Source: Rhodospirillaceae bacterium
GTDB lineage: Bacteria; Pseudomonadota; Alphaproteobacteria; Rhodospirillales; Rhodospirillaceae
DNA length: 40,566 nucleotides
Direction: 5' to 3'
NCBI GenBank assembly: GCA_004297485.1
Contig: SCTM01000116.1
Span: 1-40,566, forward strand
The translations under genes and the position numbers were made by a program. The notes under the pieces were generated by a model. It was not told the origin of the DNA. It ran no database searches and saw nothing but the letters and a program-made list of their open reading frames with translations. Shown here piece by piece: positions 7,870-16,317 of this stretch; within the stretch, counting starts at the first letter, position 1; every line of letters starts with the position of its first letter.

Positions 7870-8598
7870 TTACGTCAGCCTGGCATTGAGGCGTGCCAAG
7901 GTATTGATCAGCGCGGCAGGCATGAGTCGTATCAAGGCCTTGCGCGCGCGAAAGGCCAGGGGCGCGACATCGGGAATTGAAGTGTCCGGCGCCAACCGAT
8001 CGTCGAGCGCCAGTGCGCTCAATTTCCCGACCGCTTCGGATTTCACGTAAAGAATCGGGTTGTAGCGATACCAGAAGGGGACCGCCTTCATGCCCCGCAA
8101 TTTCGGCCGCAGGCAATCGAATGCCACGTAGCCGTGCGCAGCGAACAGGGCGCGCCAGAAATCATACCGCTGCTCGTTGACATGAAACTCGCCGCCTTGC
8201 CCAGGCGGCGCCGCGGAGAACAAGATCACGTCGGCGTGATTGACAAGATTGGCCACCAAGCCGGCGCTGCGCGCACAAGGCAGGTGTTCGGCGACCTCAA
8301 GACATTGGACGAAATCGAAACGCCGGCCTAGATCGAAGGAAGACGAAAGATCGGTCGTGACGAAGTGCGTCTCGTCGATCACCAGTTGATCGCGCCTGAC
8401 CGAAGCGCCATCGACACCCATGTAGTCGGTGCATCCGGACTCGACCCACGCGGCAAGCCAGGTTCCCCGCGCGCATCCGACGTCGAGGACGCTTGCGATC
8501 GTTGTAAAGGATCGAATGATCGGCACGATCGTACGTGCGGCAAGCTGTGATTGTTCCGCGCGATCGTAGAACGCGGCATTGTATGCCGGCGCCGTCAT
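7870..8598 (-). CDS. Class I SAM-dependent methyltransferase
   Basis: 242 residues from the ATG at 8598. Motif I VLDVGCARGTW lies near residues 37-47, then YMGVDGA (motif II acidic residue) and FDFVQCLEVAEHLP (motif IV region), typical of Methyltransf_23/11-type enzymes acting on small molecules or sugars. The open frame extends much further upstream through the previous gene, but the ATG at 8598 forms an ATGA overlap with that gene's stop codon, the junction used throughout this operon. It is the last of six tightly linked genes. Likely role: methylation of a sugar or lipid-linked glycan intermediate (inferred from neighbours). The C-terminal 40 residues are basic and hydrophobic and may associate with membrane. 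Confidence 0.88.
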   Translation of the reverse strand: MTAPAYNAAFYDRAEQSQLAARTIVPIIRSFTTIASVLDVGCARGTWLAAWVESGCTDYMGVDGASVRRDQLVIDETHFVTTDLSSSFDLGRRFDFVQCLEVAEHLPCARSAGLVANLVNHADVILFSAAPPGQGGEFHVNEQRYDFWRALFAAHGYVAFDCLRPKLRGMKAVPFWYRYNPILYVKSEAVGKLSALALDDRLAPDTSIPDVAPLAFRARKALIRLMPAALINTLARLNARLT

Positions 8599-9971
8599 GA
8601 TGTGCGCCTTATCGATAAATGCGGCCCAAGAAACCGGAACGCCGGCGAGTCGACGAAAAACCCAAGTAGAATGAGTGACAAAAGCGCGACCAGAAGCCAC
8701 CACGCAATTTCGCGCACGCCCCACACAATCGCGCCCACGGGCTGCTCGAGCACCATGACATAACGGCCATGGAGCGGCGGCAGATGTCCGGCGATGGCCG
8801 TATAAATCCAAAGCCGGATCGCCTCCGCCCACATCAAGGGAACAACACCAATGGCCGCCCAGCGCGCGGCGACGGCCGCCCGGCCGGCTGCTTCGTCCTG
8901 TCCCAGTGCATATAGTCCTGGAAGGATCAGCAAGAAGAAAACGCCGCGGTAGCCGATGCTTTGCCCGGCAATGAAGCAGCCTGCCAAAAGCAGAGCCCCG
9001 GCGAGCAGCGCATAGCGGCGGGGTTCGTCAAGCCGCGCAACGGCGCCAGGAATGTCCGAGGCTCGCCAGACCGTGATTGCCGTCCGCACAACCACAGCAA
9101 CCAACAGGGCTGTCGCGATCAATGCCGCAATGCCAATGACGATGGCCGTGGAGTCGATGGCTCTAAGCTTATCGTCGGCCGATGAATCTAGGAGATGCCG
9201 GACTATAAGGAACACCCCCATGGGAAAATTCCGCGCTCCGAACATGTCGCCAAAGGGTCCGCCACTGGCGATATGGGGCAGGCCTTCGCGAATTTGCGCG
9301 AGGTAGTGATAGAAGAAAAGCCCAAGCCCCATGACCGCGGCGAGTATCACAGGGATGAGGACACGAACACGCTCCCGCGCCATGAGGCTGAGCAGGATGA
9401 ACGGGTAGTACTTAATTGCGCCGCCCAGAAATGCGATGCCGTATCCGGCCGTGCGTGCGATCAACGATCGACGCAGCAGGCTCAGCATCAGAATGACCAG
9501 CAGGAAAATCAAAAGGTCCGGGTTTGCCCGCTCGATGGCGAAGACGATCATGGTGGACAGTACGGCGGCGATCCGCAGCATGGTCTCGGTCCGCGACAGC
9601 GGCCGCGGCAAGGCCGATAGGGAAAGCAGGAAAGCGGCACTCAGCGCCAGTCCCACACCGATCCGGTCGGGACGTCCGAGGGGAATCCAGTCGATCGTCA
9701 TCCAGAACGGCGGATAGTTATAGCCGCGCTGTAGGACGTCGCACGGATCGGCAAGAATGACATCGACCCCTGTGCGGGAGCAGTCCCAGGCGGCGAGCGC
9801 GCCGTCCAAATCCAGAAACGGGTACTGGAATGGGATCATGCCCCAAACGAGCAGCAGATGAGTGTAGACCGTCTGCGCCCCGCCCATCCACAGCCCGGCA
9901 AAGACGGCCAGTGCCAGCAACCCCGCGAGACTGGGGGCGGTGCGCGCGAAAAAGCCTGATCCTACGCTCAT
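8595..9971 (-). CDS. Integral-membrane glycosyltransferase, GT87/DUF2029-like
   Basis: 458 residues with about ten hydrophobic segments, starting with LAGLLALAVFAGLWMG. The luminal-side segment containing RGYNYPPFWM and the following IERANPDLLIFLLVILML and GGAIKYYPFILL match polyprenyl-phosphate-sugar-dependent membrane transferases of the GT87 (DUF2029) type, where YPP and the IK(Y)YP motif recur. It would use a polyprenyl-phosphate-linked sugar on the periplasmic face. The ATG at 9971 overlaps the upstream methyltransferase stop as ATGA; the longer frame 18 codons upstream is therefore not preferred. Downstream it overlaps the next methyltransferase the same way. Family is likely; sugar and acceptor are unknown. 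Confidence 0.8.
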   Translation of the reverse strand: MSVGSGFFARTAPSLAGLLALAVFAGLWMGGAQTVYTHLLLVWGMIPFQYPFLDLDGALAAWDCSRTGVDVILADPCDVLQRGYNYPPFWMTIDWIPLGRPDRIGVGLALSAAFLLSLSALPRPLSRTETMLRIAAVLSTMIVFAIERANPDLLIFLLVILMLSLLRRSLIARTAGYGIAFLGGAIKYYPFILLSLMARERVRVLIPVILAAVMGLGLFFYHYLAQIREGLPHIASGGPFGDMFGARNFPMGVFLIVRHLLDSSADDKLRAIDSTAIVIGIAALIATALLVAVVVRTAITVWRASDIPGAVARLDEPRRYALLAGALLLAGCFIAGQSIGYRGVFFLLILPGLYALGQDEAAGRAAVAARWAAIGVVPLMWAEAIRLWIYTAIAGHLPPLHGRYVMVLEQPVGAIVWGVREIAWWLLVALLSLILLGFFVDSPAFRFLGPHLSIRRTS

Positions 9972-10786
9972 GGTTCGCCGGACGGCTTCTGGCCGACCAC
10001 GGTCCAGGACATCTTGTTGGTCCACGTCGCCTGGATATTCGTAAGACCGGCGCGGGTCAGGAGATCCACGGCGCCATTCCGATCATAGTAGAGGGCAATG
10101 CGCGGTATCATGTGATCGAACACGATCGCGCGGAGGTGCCTGAAGTCGAAGCCGCGCAGCATGCGCATATAAGGTATTCGGCCGGCGCCGCAGCGGAGTG
10201 CGATCCATAACGCTGCCGTAAGTGGGAAGGATAGGTAGTGTACCAGCCGCAACGGCAGGCGGCTGAACAGCAGGCGCCGAACAGGATTGAACAGCCAGAT
10301 GATCCAGCCGTTGTTTTCACGGCCATAGAGCCAGACGAGTACGGTGCCGCCTGGCCGGGCAGCCTTTACAAGTTGGGCGACCGCGGCATCGGGGTCCGCC
10401 AGGTGATGGACCACGCCGATGCTGAAGACGATGTCGAAGGCGTCGTGCTCGGGAATGTCGTAGATGCTGGCGTTCCGAACTTCAACGTTTGGGATTCCCG
10501 CAAGCGTTTGGCGTGCACGGGATAAGGTGCGCTCATCGACGTCGATGGCGACGCCGCGCGCCGCGCCGTAACGCAACGGCCAGTAACTGTTGCGGCCCAT
10601 GCCGCACCCGCCGTCGAGAAACGCTTTACCGCGCCAATCCTCGGGCTGAAGGGGCGCAGTCCAAAGGCGAAATTGCGTCTCATGCTCCGGACGCAGCTCC
10701 GCGTATGTATCCCAGGAAAAGCCGAAACGTTCGGGGGAGCCGCCGGTAATGTCGGGTGTGTTTTCGGCGGGCGACATTATCGTCAC
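9968..10786 (-). CDS. Class I SAM-dependent methyltransferase
   Basis: 272 residues. FLDGGCGMGRNS near 56-67 is SAM motif I, GVAIDVDE motif II, and FDIVFSIGVVHHLADPD the motif IV region; PGGTVLVWLYG follows. A segment after residue 165 (WIIWLFNPVRRLLF through WIALRC) is hydrophobic, suggesting a membrane-associated or lipid-linked substrate. The start is a GTG at 10786 that overlaps the GtrA-like gene stop (GTGA); an ATG three codons later at 10777 is an alternative. The downstream neighbour starts in an ATGA overlap. Likely modifies a sugar or glycolipid in the same pathway (inference). Confidence 0.87.
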   Translation of the reverse strand: MTIMSPAENTPDITGGSPERFGFSWDTYAELRPEHETQFRLWTAPLQPEDWRGKAFLDGGCGMGRNSYWPLRYGAARGVAIDVDERTLSRARQTLAGIPNVEVRNASIYDIPEHDAFDIVFSIGVVHHLADPDAAVAQLVKAARPGGTVLVWLYGRENNGWIIWLFNPVRRLLFSRLPLRLVHYLSFPLTAALWIALRCGAGRIPYMRMLRGFDFRHLRAIVFDHMIPRIALYYDRNGAVDLLTRAGLTNIQATWTNKMSWTVVGQKPSGEP

Positions 10787-11217
10787 AGGATTTTTCTTTT
10801 AGACCACGATCCGACGTTAAAGACCCAATATAGGTAGATCAAGAAGTTAATCCCCGGAATGCACACCCAATTGAGTGCGATACCCCAGAGATACGAGCTG
10901 TGTAATACGCGGGTCACCAGCGCCATGCCGCCGGTCGCCACGACAAGACCGCCGAGATTGGTGATCACAAACCGCACGCGGCGCGCGGATTTTTCGTCTG
11001 GCGCGGAACTGGCGTCCGGATAGGTAACCATCCGGTGCGTTGCATATGCGAAGGGCTGAGCGATGCAAAATGCGATCAAGCTCGCACCGACCGGGCCGAC
11101 GGCGGGCAGAAAGCGGACAAGCCCGATAATCGATACGCTGAACAAAAGGGCGATAGCACCTCCGGATATACCGTAGCGAAAGATCCGCTCGACGGGGCGC
11201 ATTGGGGTCTGTGTCAT
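10783..11217 (-). CDS. GtrA-like membrane protein
   Basis: 144 residues from the ATG at 11217, with four predicted membrane helices. The start IFRYGISGGAIALLFSVSIIG and the IAQPFAYATHRMVTYP loop are the hallmark of the GtrA family. Family members are thought to flip polyprenyl-phosphate-linked monosaccharides across the inner membrane, working with a GT2 synthase (GtrB) and a membrane glycosyltransferase. All three types are present in this operon. The frame is open 13 codons further upstream, but the ATG at 11217 forms an ATGA overlap with the asparagine-synthetase-like gene, so it is preferred. The C-terminus is basic (KRK). Confidence 0.87.
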   Translation of the reverse strand: MTQTPMRPVERIFRYGISGGAIALLFSVSIIGLVRFLPAVGPVGASLIAFCIAQPFAYATHRMVTYPDASSAPDEKSARRVRFVITNLGGLVVATGGMALVTRVLHSSYLWGIALNWVCIPGINFLIYLYWVFNVGSWSKRKIL

Positions 11218-13070
11218 GAACGCGACGCGATTTGGGCAAGACATATGTGTCCCCACAGGAACAGGCGCTCATCTTCGGTCTTGCCGTGAAAACCGCGCCA
11301 GCGTGCATCGGCGTAGGCCGGGCGCATCCCCGCCGGAACGAATGCCGCACGCAAATGTTCAAGCGCACCCAGCCAATCCACGAGTGGAATGCCAAAGCCC
11401 TTCTTCCGGCGTGCGAGAACGGAATCGGGGACGAGTCCGCGGAAAGCCTCCTTGAGCAGGAACTTGCGCTGGCCGCCGCGCATCTTGTAGCCGTGGGGCA
11501 GGCGTTGGCAGAAGGCGACAAGGTTCCGGTCGAGAAACGGCGCCCGGCTTTCCAGTGAGGCGCGCATGCTGGCGCGATCGGCCTTCGCCAGGATCATCTC
11601 CGGCAGATAAAAGTTGGTATAGAATTCCAATGTTCTGTCGACCGGGTCGCGGCTTGCGCTCTGAGTCCAAGCCTGGATCGCCTCTTCGAACAGGATCTCC
11701 GGCGGCAAAGGATTCTCGAAGCAGGCTTCGAATTCCTCGGGCGCCAGCAGTCCCAGCCAGACCGGGTTCCACAACGACGGCGGCTGCGAGACACCGCGCA
11801 ACGCGCGACGGACACGATATTCGAAACTCATATTGCGATTGTCGCGCGGAAGTTTTCCGGCCACCACACGTAGCAGGCGGTGCAATGGCCCAGGCACAAA
11901 GCGGCGATAGAGCGCGGCCGGGGCCAAGGCGCCGAAGGGATCGTATCCGGCGAAGAGTTCGTCGCTGCCATCCCCGGAGAGGGCGACAGTGACGTGTTCG
12001 CGGGCGAAGCGCGCGAGGAGATGTGTCGGCAGAATCGAAGGGTCCGCGAACGGTTCGTCGAGTCTGCTGAGCAGGGCGGGCAGTTCGGCACGGGCATCGC
12101 CGATATCGACGATACGCTCATGGTGTCGGCTACCGATGGCGGCGGCGGCGGCGCGCGCGAAGGCGGCTTCGTCATAGGAGGGCTCGCGGAACCCGATGGT
12201 GAAGCTGTCGATTCCCGCCGGGCCACGGGCACGGGCGGCGAGCGCGAGGATCACGGTTGAGTCGATACCGCCGGAGAGAAATACACCCAGCGGGACGTCA
12301 GCTTCCATCCGGCGCGACACGGCGGAGGTCAACAGTGCGCGGAGCTCTTCGGCGAGTGCGGGAATTCGGTCGGCGGGCGCGTCGCCTTCGGCTTCAATGG
12401 CAAAGCGCCAGTAGCGTGTGTGACGAACTTCCTGCGTGTCGAGATCGTAGGTGAGTGTTGTGCCTGGTTCGAGTTTCCGCACGAGTCGGTATATCGTGCG
12501 TGGCGCGGGAACGTAGCCATAGGCAAAGAATTTTTGCACGGCGGCAGGATCAGGGCTGTCGGAGAACCCGGAATGGGCGTGCAGCGCGGTGATCTCCGAA
12601 CCGAACGCAAATAGATTCGGTGTTGCCGCGTAATAGAACGGCTTCTCGCCGAAGCGATCGCGCGCGCAGAAGACCCGGCGGCGGGGCTTATCCCAGATCG
12701 CGAACGCGAACATGCCGTCGAGATGCAGCGGCAAGTCCTTGCCCCAAGTGGCATAGCCGTGCAGCAGAACCTCGGTGTCGGAGTGACTGCTGCGAAAGCG
12801 GCAGCCCAGTCCTTCAAGTTCGCGCCGCAACTCCGCGTGATTGTAAATTTCGCCGTTGAAGACAACGACCAGACCATGCTCGGGACATGCCATCGGTTGC
12901 CGGCCAGCCGCCGGATCGAGAACGATGAGTCGGCGGAAGCCCAAAGAAACCCTGTCGGCGGTATCGACGTGAAAGGCTTCGTCGTCCGGGCCCCGGTGGA
13001 CGAGACACGCGGTCATAGACCGGATGTCGTCTTCCGTTCCAACGCCGACAAATCCCGCGAAGCCGCACAT
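11214..13070 (-). CDS. Asparagine synthetase (glutamine-hydrolysing)-like amidotransferase
   Basis: 618 residues. The start is fixed by MCGFAGF, since Cys2 must become the N-terminal nucleophile of the class II glutaminase. HRGPDDE (25-31), FNGEIYNH (71-78) and SDTE (97-100) complete that domain. The synthetase domain has the ATP pyrophosphatase loop SGGIDST at 266-272, and SGDGSDELFAGY further on. Classic AsnB makes asparagine, but copies inside polysaccharide or secondary-metabolite clusters often amidate other carboxylates such as uronic acids. The position between a GT2 gene (7 bases upstream) and a GtrA-like gene (ATGA overlap) favours that here, as inference. No clear Shine-Dalgarno sequence precedes the start, consistent with coupling to the upstream gene. 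Confidence 0.92.
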   Translation of the reverse strand: MCGFAGFVGVGTEDDIRSMTACLVHRGPDDEAFHVDTADRVSLGFRRLIVLDPAAGRQPMACPEHGLVVVFNGEIYNHAELRRELEGLGCRFRSSHSDTEVLLHGYATWGKDLPLHLDGMFAFAIWDKPRRRVFCARDRFGEKPFYYAATPNLFAFGSEITALHAHSGFSDSPDPAAVQKFFAYGYVPAPRTIYRLVRKLEPGTTLTYDLDTQEVRHTRYWRFAIEAEGDAPADRIPALAEELRALLTSAVSRRMEADVPLGVFLSGGIDSTVILALAARARGPAGIDSFTIGFREPSYDEAAFARAAAAAIGSRHHERIVDIGDARAELPALLSRLDEPFADPSILPTHLLARFAREHVTVALSGDGSDELFAGYDPFGALAPAALYRRFVPGPLHRLLRVVAGKLPRDNRNMSFEYRVRRALRGVSQPPSLWNPVWLGLLAPEEFEACFENPLPPEILFEEAIQAWTQSASRDPVDRTLEFYTNFYLPEMILAKADRASMRASLESRAPFLDRNLVAFCQRLPHGYKMRGGQRKFLLKEAFRGLVPDSVLARRKKGFGIPLVDWLGALEHLRAAFVPAGMRPAYADARWRGFHGKTEDERLFLWGHICLAQIASRS

Positions 13071-13077
13071 TACAGTG

Positions 13078-14058
13078 TTACGCGCTAAGGTTCGGCGTAG
13101 CCGGGCCAAGATTCACGGTGTCGCGGACATAATAGGTGGTTTTCGACTGCGACTCGAAATAGCCGCGCACGACGATTTCAGCCAGCAATCCGATGAGAAT
13201 ACTCATCACGCCCATCATAAATGACATCGCGACCAGCAAGGGGAGGGGCGTGAGAATCATCGACAGGCCTTCGAACACCTTTAGGTACAAGACATATAGC
13301 AGGGTCGCGAACGACACGAGTATCCATAACAGACCGAATCCGCCGAAGATATAAATCGGCTTGCCGATCCATCGGTCGAGGAAGCAGACGACCGTCAGAT
13401 CGAGGACGACTTTGAAGATGCGGATCATCCCGTAATTGGATTTGCCGAAACGGCGCGGATGATGGGCAACTTCGATTTCGGCAATCCGGGCGCCGTACCA
13501 GGCGGCATAGATCGGGATAAAGCGATGCATTTCGCCATAGAGCTTGACGCGGCTGATGACGGAACGGCGGTAGGCTTTCAACGAACAGCCGTAGTCGTGA
13601 AGGCGCACGCCCGACAGGCAGGAGATCAACCTATTCGCCCAGCGGCTGAGCAGGTTGCGCCGGATGGCGTCGTCCTGCCGGAACCGCCGCCAGCCCGAGA
13701 CGACGTCAAAGCCCTCGTCCAACTTCGCGAGAAGACGCGGAATATCGGCGGGGTCATTCTGCAGGTCGGCGTCGATGGGAACGATGATTGAGCCCTGCGA
13801 GTGATCGAAGCCGGCCATCATGGCGGCGGTTTGACCGTAATTGCGGGCGAGATTGATGACTTTCAGCCGGGGCTCGCGGGCGGCGAGCTCGGCCAGCACG
13901 TCCGCCGACCGATCCGTACTCCCGTCGTTGACGGTAATGATTTCGAAGGGGCATCCGAGTGGTTCAAGCGCGGCCACGATCTTCGGGATCAGCAGCGGTA
14001 CGGAACCCTCTTCGTTGAAAACAGGAATGATCGTCGAAATCATCACTGACGAATCCAT
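13078..14058 (-). CDS. GT2 polyprenyl-phosphate glycosyltransferase (GtrB/DPM1-like)
   Basis: 326 residues. The GT-A fold is clear: IIPVFNEE at 10-17, NDGSTD at 44-49 and the metal-binding DADLQND at 96-102. After VRLHDYGCSLKAYRR and HHPRRFGKSNYG, two C-terminal membrane helices follow (about 230-256 and 268-292), the architecture of GtrB, ArnC and bacterial dolichol-phosphate-mannose-synthase-like enzymes. It would charge undecaprenyl phosphate with a sugar on the cytoplasmic face. ATG at 14058 is used; a TTG one codon earlier and an ATG five codons later are alternatives, and no strong ribosome binding site decides. It is the first gene of the operon, preceded by a 324-base gap. Confidence 0.92.
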   Translation of the reverse strand: MDSSVMISTIIPVFNEEGSVPLLIPKIVAALEPLGCPFEIITVNDGSTDRSADVLAELAAREPRLKVINLARNYGQTAAMMAGFDHSQGSIIVPIDADLQNDPADIPRLLAKLDEGFDVVSGWRRFRQDDAIRRNLLSRWANRLISCLSGVRLHDYGCSLKAYRRSVISRVKLYGEMHRFIPIYAAWYGARIAEIEVAHHPRRFGKSNYGMIRIFKVVLDLTVVCFLDRWIGKPIYIFGGFGLLWILVSFATLLYVLYLKVFEGLSMILTPLPLLVAMSFMMGVMSILIGLLAEIVVRGYFESQSKTTYYVRDTVNLGPATPNLSA

Positions 14059-14382
14059 CAAATCGAAATCCCGGATCTAGCCTGTCAACGCAAACAGGAG
14101 CTCTGAAGCCATTACGAACGGCGCCCAATCTACTTCGTATATGGGCGGGGCCAAGGTTTAGTTTATGTTCGTCGGCAGGTGCATGACGTGAGCCCAGCGA
14201 ACCGCGCCGTATTTGGGCACGGGCTCTGGTTATGGCGGACGGCGCTTTCTTCGAAAACCGCGCTGAGGGCGTTGTGCCCGCGTTGCCGGAAGCCATTGCG
14301 GCGCGCAAGGCCTGAAAGTTTCGCAGCCCGCTTCTAGATCTGTGGATCTTCTCTGCTATCCACATAATCGTCGTGGGACAGC
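14059..14382. other. Intergenic region upstream of the glycan operon
   Basis: 324 bases that should hold the promoter of the leftward glycan operon, though no convincing -35/-10 pair was found. A hairpin TGTGGAT (14341-14347) with ATCCACA (14358-14364) lies downstream of the small secreted protein gene. A rightward 27-codon frame (ATG 14232, stop 14313-14315) reads with coding-like composition but has no ribosome binding site. It may be chance or the remnant of a decayed gene. Confidence 0.5.
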
Positions 14383-14637
14383 TCACTTATCGGCGTTGGC
14401 TTTTTCCGCGGCGCGAATCAGGTCGGAGAATTTACGCACGACTTTCTTTTGATCGGCCTTCGTCTGCACGTTGTCCAGTTCCTCCTGGCATTGGTACCGT
14501 TGCCGATAGGTGAGGAGCGGATTCCTGCAGGTCTCGACCGGGTCCGCGCTCTTCGCCGCGACCGCCTCGCTCAGGGCCATCAAACTCGTCGCAATCACCA
14601 GGCTCATAATCCCCGCGCGAATAACTCTATTCATCAT
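14383..14637 (-). CDS. Small secreted protein with signal peptide, unknown function
   Basis: 84 residues. The N-terminus MMNRVIRAG followed by a hydrophobic stretch and a cleavage-like AVAA-KSAD near residue 28 is a signal peptide, so the mature protein of about 56 residues should be periplasmic. It contains two cysteines (TCRN and QCQE) 12 residues apart that may form a disulfide, and a Lys-rich helical C-terminus. AGGGGG eight bases before the first of two consecutive ATGs sets the start; the frame runs 13 codons upstream but without a signal-like start. The family was not recognised. It stands alone between longer gaps. Confidence 0.7.
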   Translation of the reverse strand: MMNRVIRAGIMSLVIATSLMALSEAVAAKSADPVETCRNPLLTYRQRYQCQEELDNVQTKADQKKVVRKFSDLIRAAEKANADK

Positions 14638-14809
14638 GGTGTATACCCCCTGTTGCTTTCTCGAGCGCATCCGCAATTTGCGCGTGTATGTTGAATGGCT
14701 ATGGGCCCGAGTGCAATATCCGACGGCTAAAATATCCGGCCACCGTCACCGGGCCTCCCGCATTAACCGGAAGGTCGATATTGGTTCCCACGGAAATTAG
14801 GTAACCGGC

Positions 14810-15163
14810 ATGGCTGCGACCATCCTCTATGGCATCAGGAATTGCGATACGGTCCGGGCGGCACGGGCGTGGCTCGCGGCTCGTCATGTCGCTTATGATT
14901 TTCACGATTATAAGACCGCCGGCATCGATCGCGGCCGTCTGGAACGGTGGTGCAAGGAACGCGGTTGGGAGACATTGTTCAATCGTGCGGGTACCACCTT
15001 CCGCAAGTTACCGGACGGTGACAAGCGCGATCTGAATCAAGCCAAAGCCCTCGCCCTGATGGTTGCTCACCCCTCGATCATCAAGCGGCCGGTGTTGGAG
15101 TGGAGCGGGCCACTATTGGTGGGCTTTACACCCGAGTCGTACGCCCGCCTTCTCACGCCCTAG
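14810..15163 (+). CDS. ArsC/Spx-family protein, YffB-like
   Basis: 117 residues, the family length. The N-terminal strand ILYGIRNCDTVRAARAWL carries the single active-site cysteine (Cys12) in the NC-T-K/R-A pattern of YffB-like proteins. HDYK, RAGTTFRKL and IIKRPVL near residue 91 also match. Thioredoxin-fold ArsC/Spx relatives reduce arsenate with glutathione or bind RNA polymerase; YffB-type members are thought to be glutathione-dependent thiol reductases, but their substrate is unsettled. No arsenic resistance gene is nearby, so arsenate reduction is not implied. It is a single gene. Confidence 0.88.
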   Translation: MAATILYGIRNCDTVRAARAWLAARHVAYDFHDYKTAGIDRGRLERWCKERGWETLFNRAGTTFRKLPDGDKRDLNQAKALALMVAHPSIIKRPVLEWSGPLLVGFTPESYARLLTP

Positions 15164-15471
15164 CTGTTCTCAGCGGTCCGTCGGCATTCCCAGAGGAAGT
15201 GTATGTTACCTCCATGAATCTGGGGCATTTCTTGATTCAAACGCGGGCAAGCATGTCCGATCTTGCGGCGGGACCTTGGGGTCCATTTCCATGGCCTTCC
15301 GTCTTGCGTAACAGATCGTATCAATGCGACAGCTTGTCATTCGCGGGGGCGGTCTTTGCATGAGTTCGGCAATGAACTGACAAGAAATTAACACCAGGTG
15401 TCCCCGAACATTGTAAGATGCCTCATGCTTCTCTGGAGCCCTGACTTGCCCCTCCCCCGGGGAAGGGCTCC

Positions 15472-15501
15472 GCGGCCACCGGTGTTCACATCGGTGGCCG
15501 C
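15472..15501 (+). terminator. Strong hairpin, possible terminator
   Basis: GCGGCCACCG (15472-15481) and CGGTGGCCGC (15492-15501) are exact complements around a 10-base loop that is itself almost palindromic. A T-rich tract follows, including CTCCTTTTCCCG then AAATTTTT. It could end transcription coming from the left, though the nearest upstream gene stops 300 bases earlier. Confidence 0.45.
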
Positions 15502-15521
15502 CTCCTTTTCCCGACAAATTT

Positions 15522-15647
15522 TTATATTGTGCAGGTTTCGATCAGCGGCGCGTCGCCCGCGCGCCATATCTTGATGCGTGCGCCGTCGCGTCCTGGCGAT
15601 GCGGACAATGTGGTGGCCGGGATAGTCAAGTCGCTTGCCGATTTCAT
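15522..15647 (-). CDS. Possible 41-residue ORF or gene remnant
   Basis: A leftward frame from ATG at 15647 to TAA at 15522-15524 reads with coding-like composition, including SPGRDGARIKIWRAGDAP. No ribosome binding site is present, and the frame is open further upstream into the EamA-type gene's antisense strand. The opposite strand is also open over the same bases (GTG 15529 to TGA 15651). It may be the tail of a decayed gene. Weak call, recorded because the composition stands out in a long gap. Confidence 0.2.
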   Translation of the reverse strand: MKSASDLTIPATTLSASPGRDGARIKIWRAGDAPLIETCTI

Positions 15648-15700
15648 GTGATCGGATAACGCTGTCGCGTTGAACCGCAGAGTCCAGCAAGGAAGACGCC

Positions 15701-16138
15701 ATGAAATCGCTTTTTCTCACGTGGTTGCCGTGGGCGTTGCTGTCCGCCGGTTTCGCCGGCCTGACGGCGATCTTCGCCAAGGTCGGCGTGGAGAATATCA
15801 GTTCGGACTTCGCCACCTTCTTGCGCACGATTGTCGTTCTTGCGGTTCTGACCCTCATCCTCGCGGCGACTGGGCAGTGGCAATCCTTAGGGGCGGTTTC
15901 CGGACGCAGTTACCTGTTCCTGACCCTATCGGGACTGGCAACCGGTGGGTCTTGGCTGTGTTATTTCCGCGCCCTCAAATTGGGGGACGCGGCCAAGGTC
16001 GCGCCGGTCGACAAGCTCAGCGTTATCCTGGTGGCGCTCTTTGCGACGGTGTTTCTCGGGGAAAAGCTTTCGGGGTCCAATTGGCTCGGAATTTTATTGG
16101 TCGCCGTCGGTACGATTCTGGTCGCGTACCGTGGCTAG
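15701..16138 (+). CDS. EamA-family transporter, half-size
   Basis: 145 residues with one EamA (DUF6) repeat of about five membrane helices. PWALLSAGFAGLTAIFAKVGVENIS at the start and the end segment with KVAPVDKLSVILVALFATVFLGEKLS followed by LGILLVAVGTILVAYRG match single-domain bacterial EamA proteins, which probably dimerise to form a drug/metabolite-transporter-like exporter. The substrate is unknown. GGAAGACGCC precedes the ATG. No same-strand partner gene follows; the gene ends at the edge of a lower-GC stretch. Confidence 0.88.
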   Translation: MKSLFLTWLPWALLSAGFAGLTAIFAKVGVENISSDFATFLRTIVVLAVLTLILAATGQWQSLGAVSGRSYLFLTLSGLATGGSWLCYFRALKLGDAAKVAPVDKLSVILVALFATVFLGEKLSGSNWLGILLVAVGTILVAYRG

Positions 16139-16317
16139 AATTATGAAAACCACATTAGATATGAAGCTATATATATCATTTATATATAGAATTCCTGCTA
16201 TTCAACCTGGCTTTCGGGCAAAAAAATAGCTTTCACTGGGTTCGCGGCACAGGAAAGCACTGAAATGATTATATTTTCTGAAAGGTGCCGACGCAGAGCA
16301 CGTGTCGGAAAAAAAGA

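Larger units (their letters stand above)
15164..15700. other. Long intergenic region with hairpins and short frames
   Basis: 537 bases without a confident gene. It holds a GC-rich run near 15445-15470, a long perfect hairpin at 15472-15501, and an AT-rich spot near 15515-15530. At 15522-15651 two overlapping short frames on opposite strands are both open with coding-like codons. No tRNA or riboswitch was recognised. The promoter for the EamA-type gene should lie in the right part but is not obvious. Confidence 0.5.

Noticed and set aside
14232-14315. A 27-codon rightward frame in the gap before the glycan operon
   Set aside because: Coding-like composition but no ribosome binding site, no recognisable motif and an upstream stop shortly before; kept only as a note in the intergenic entry.
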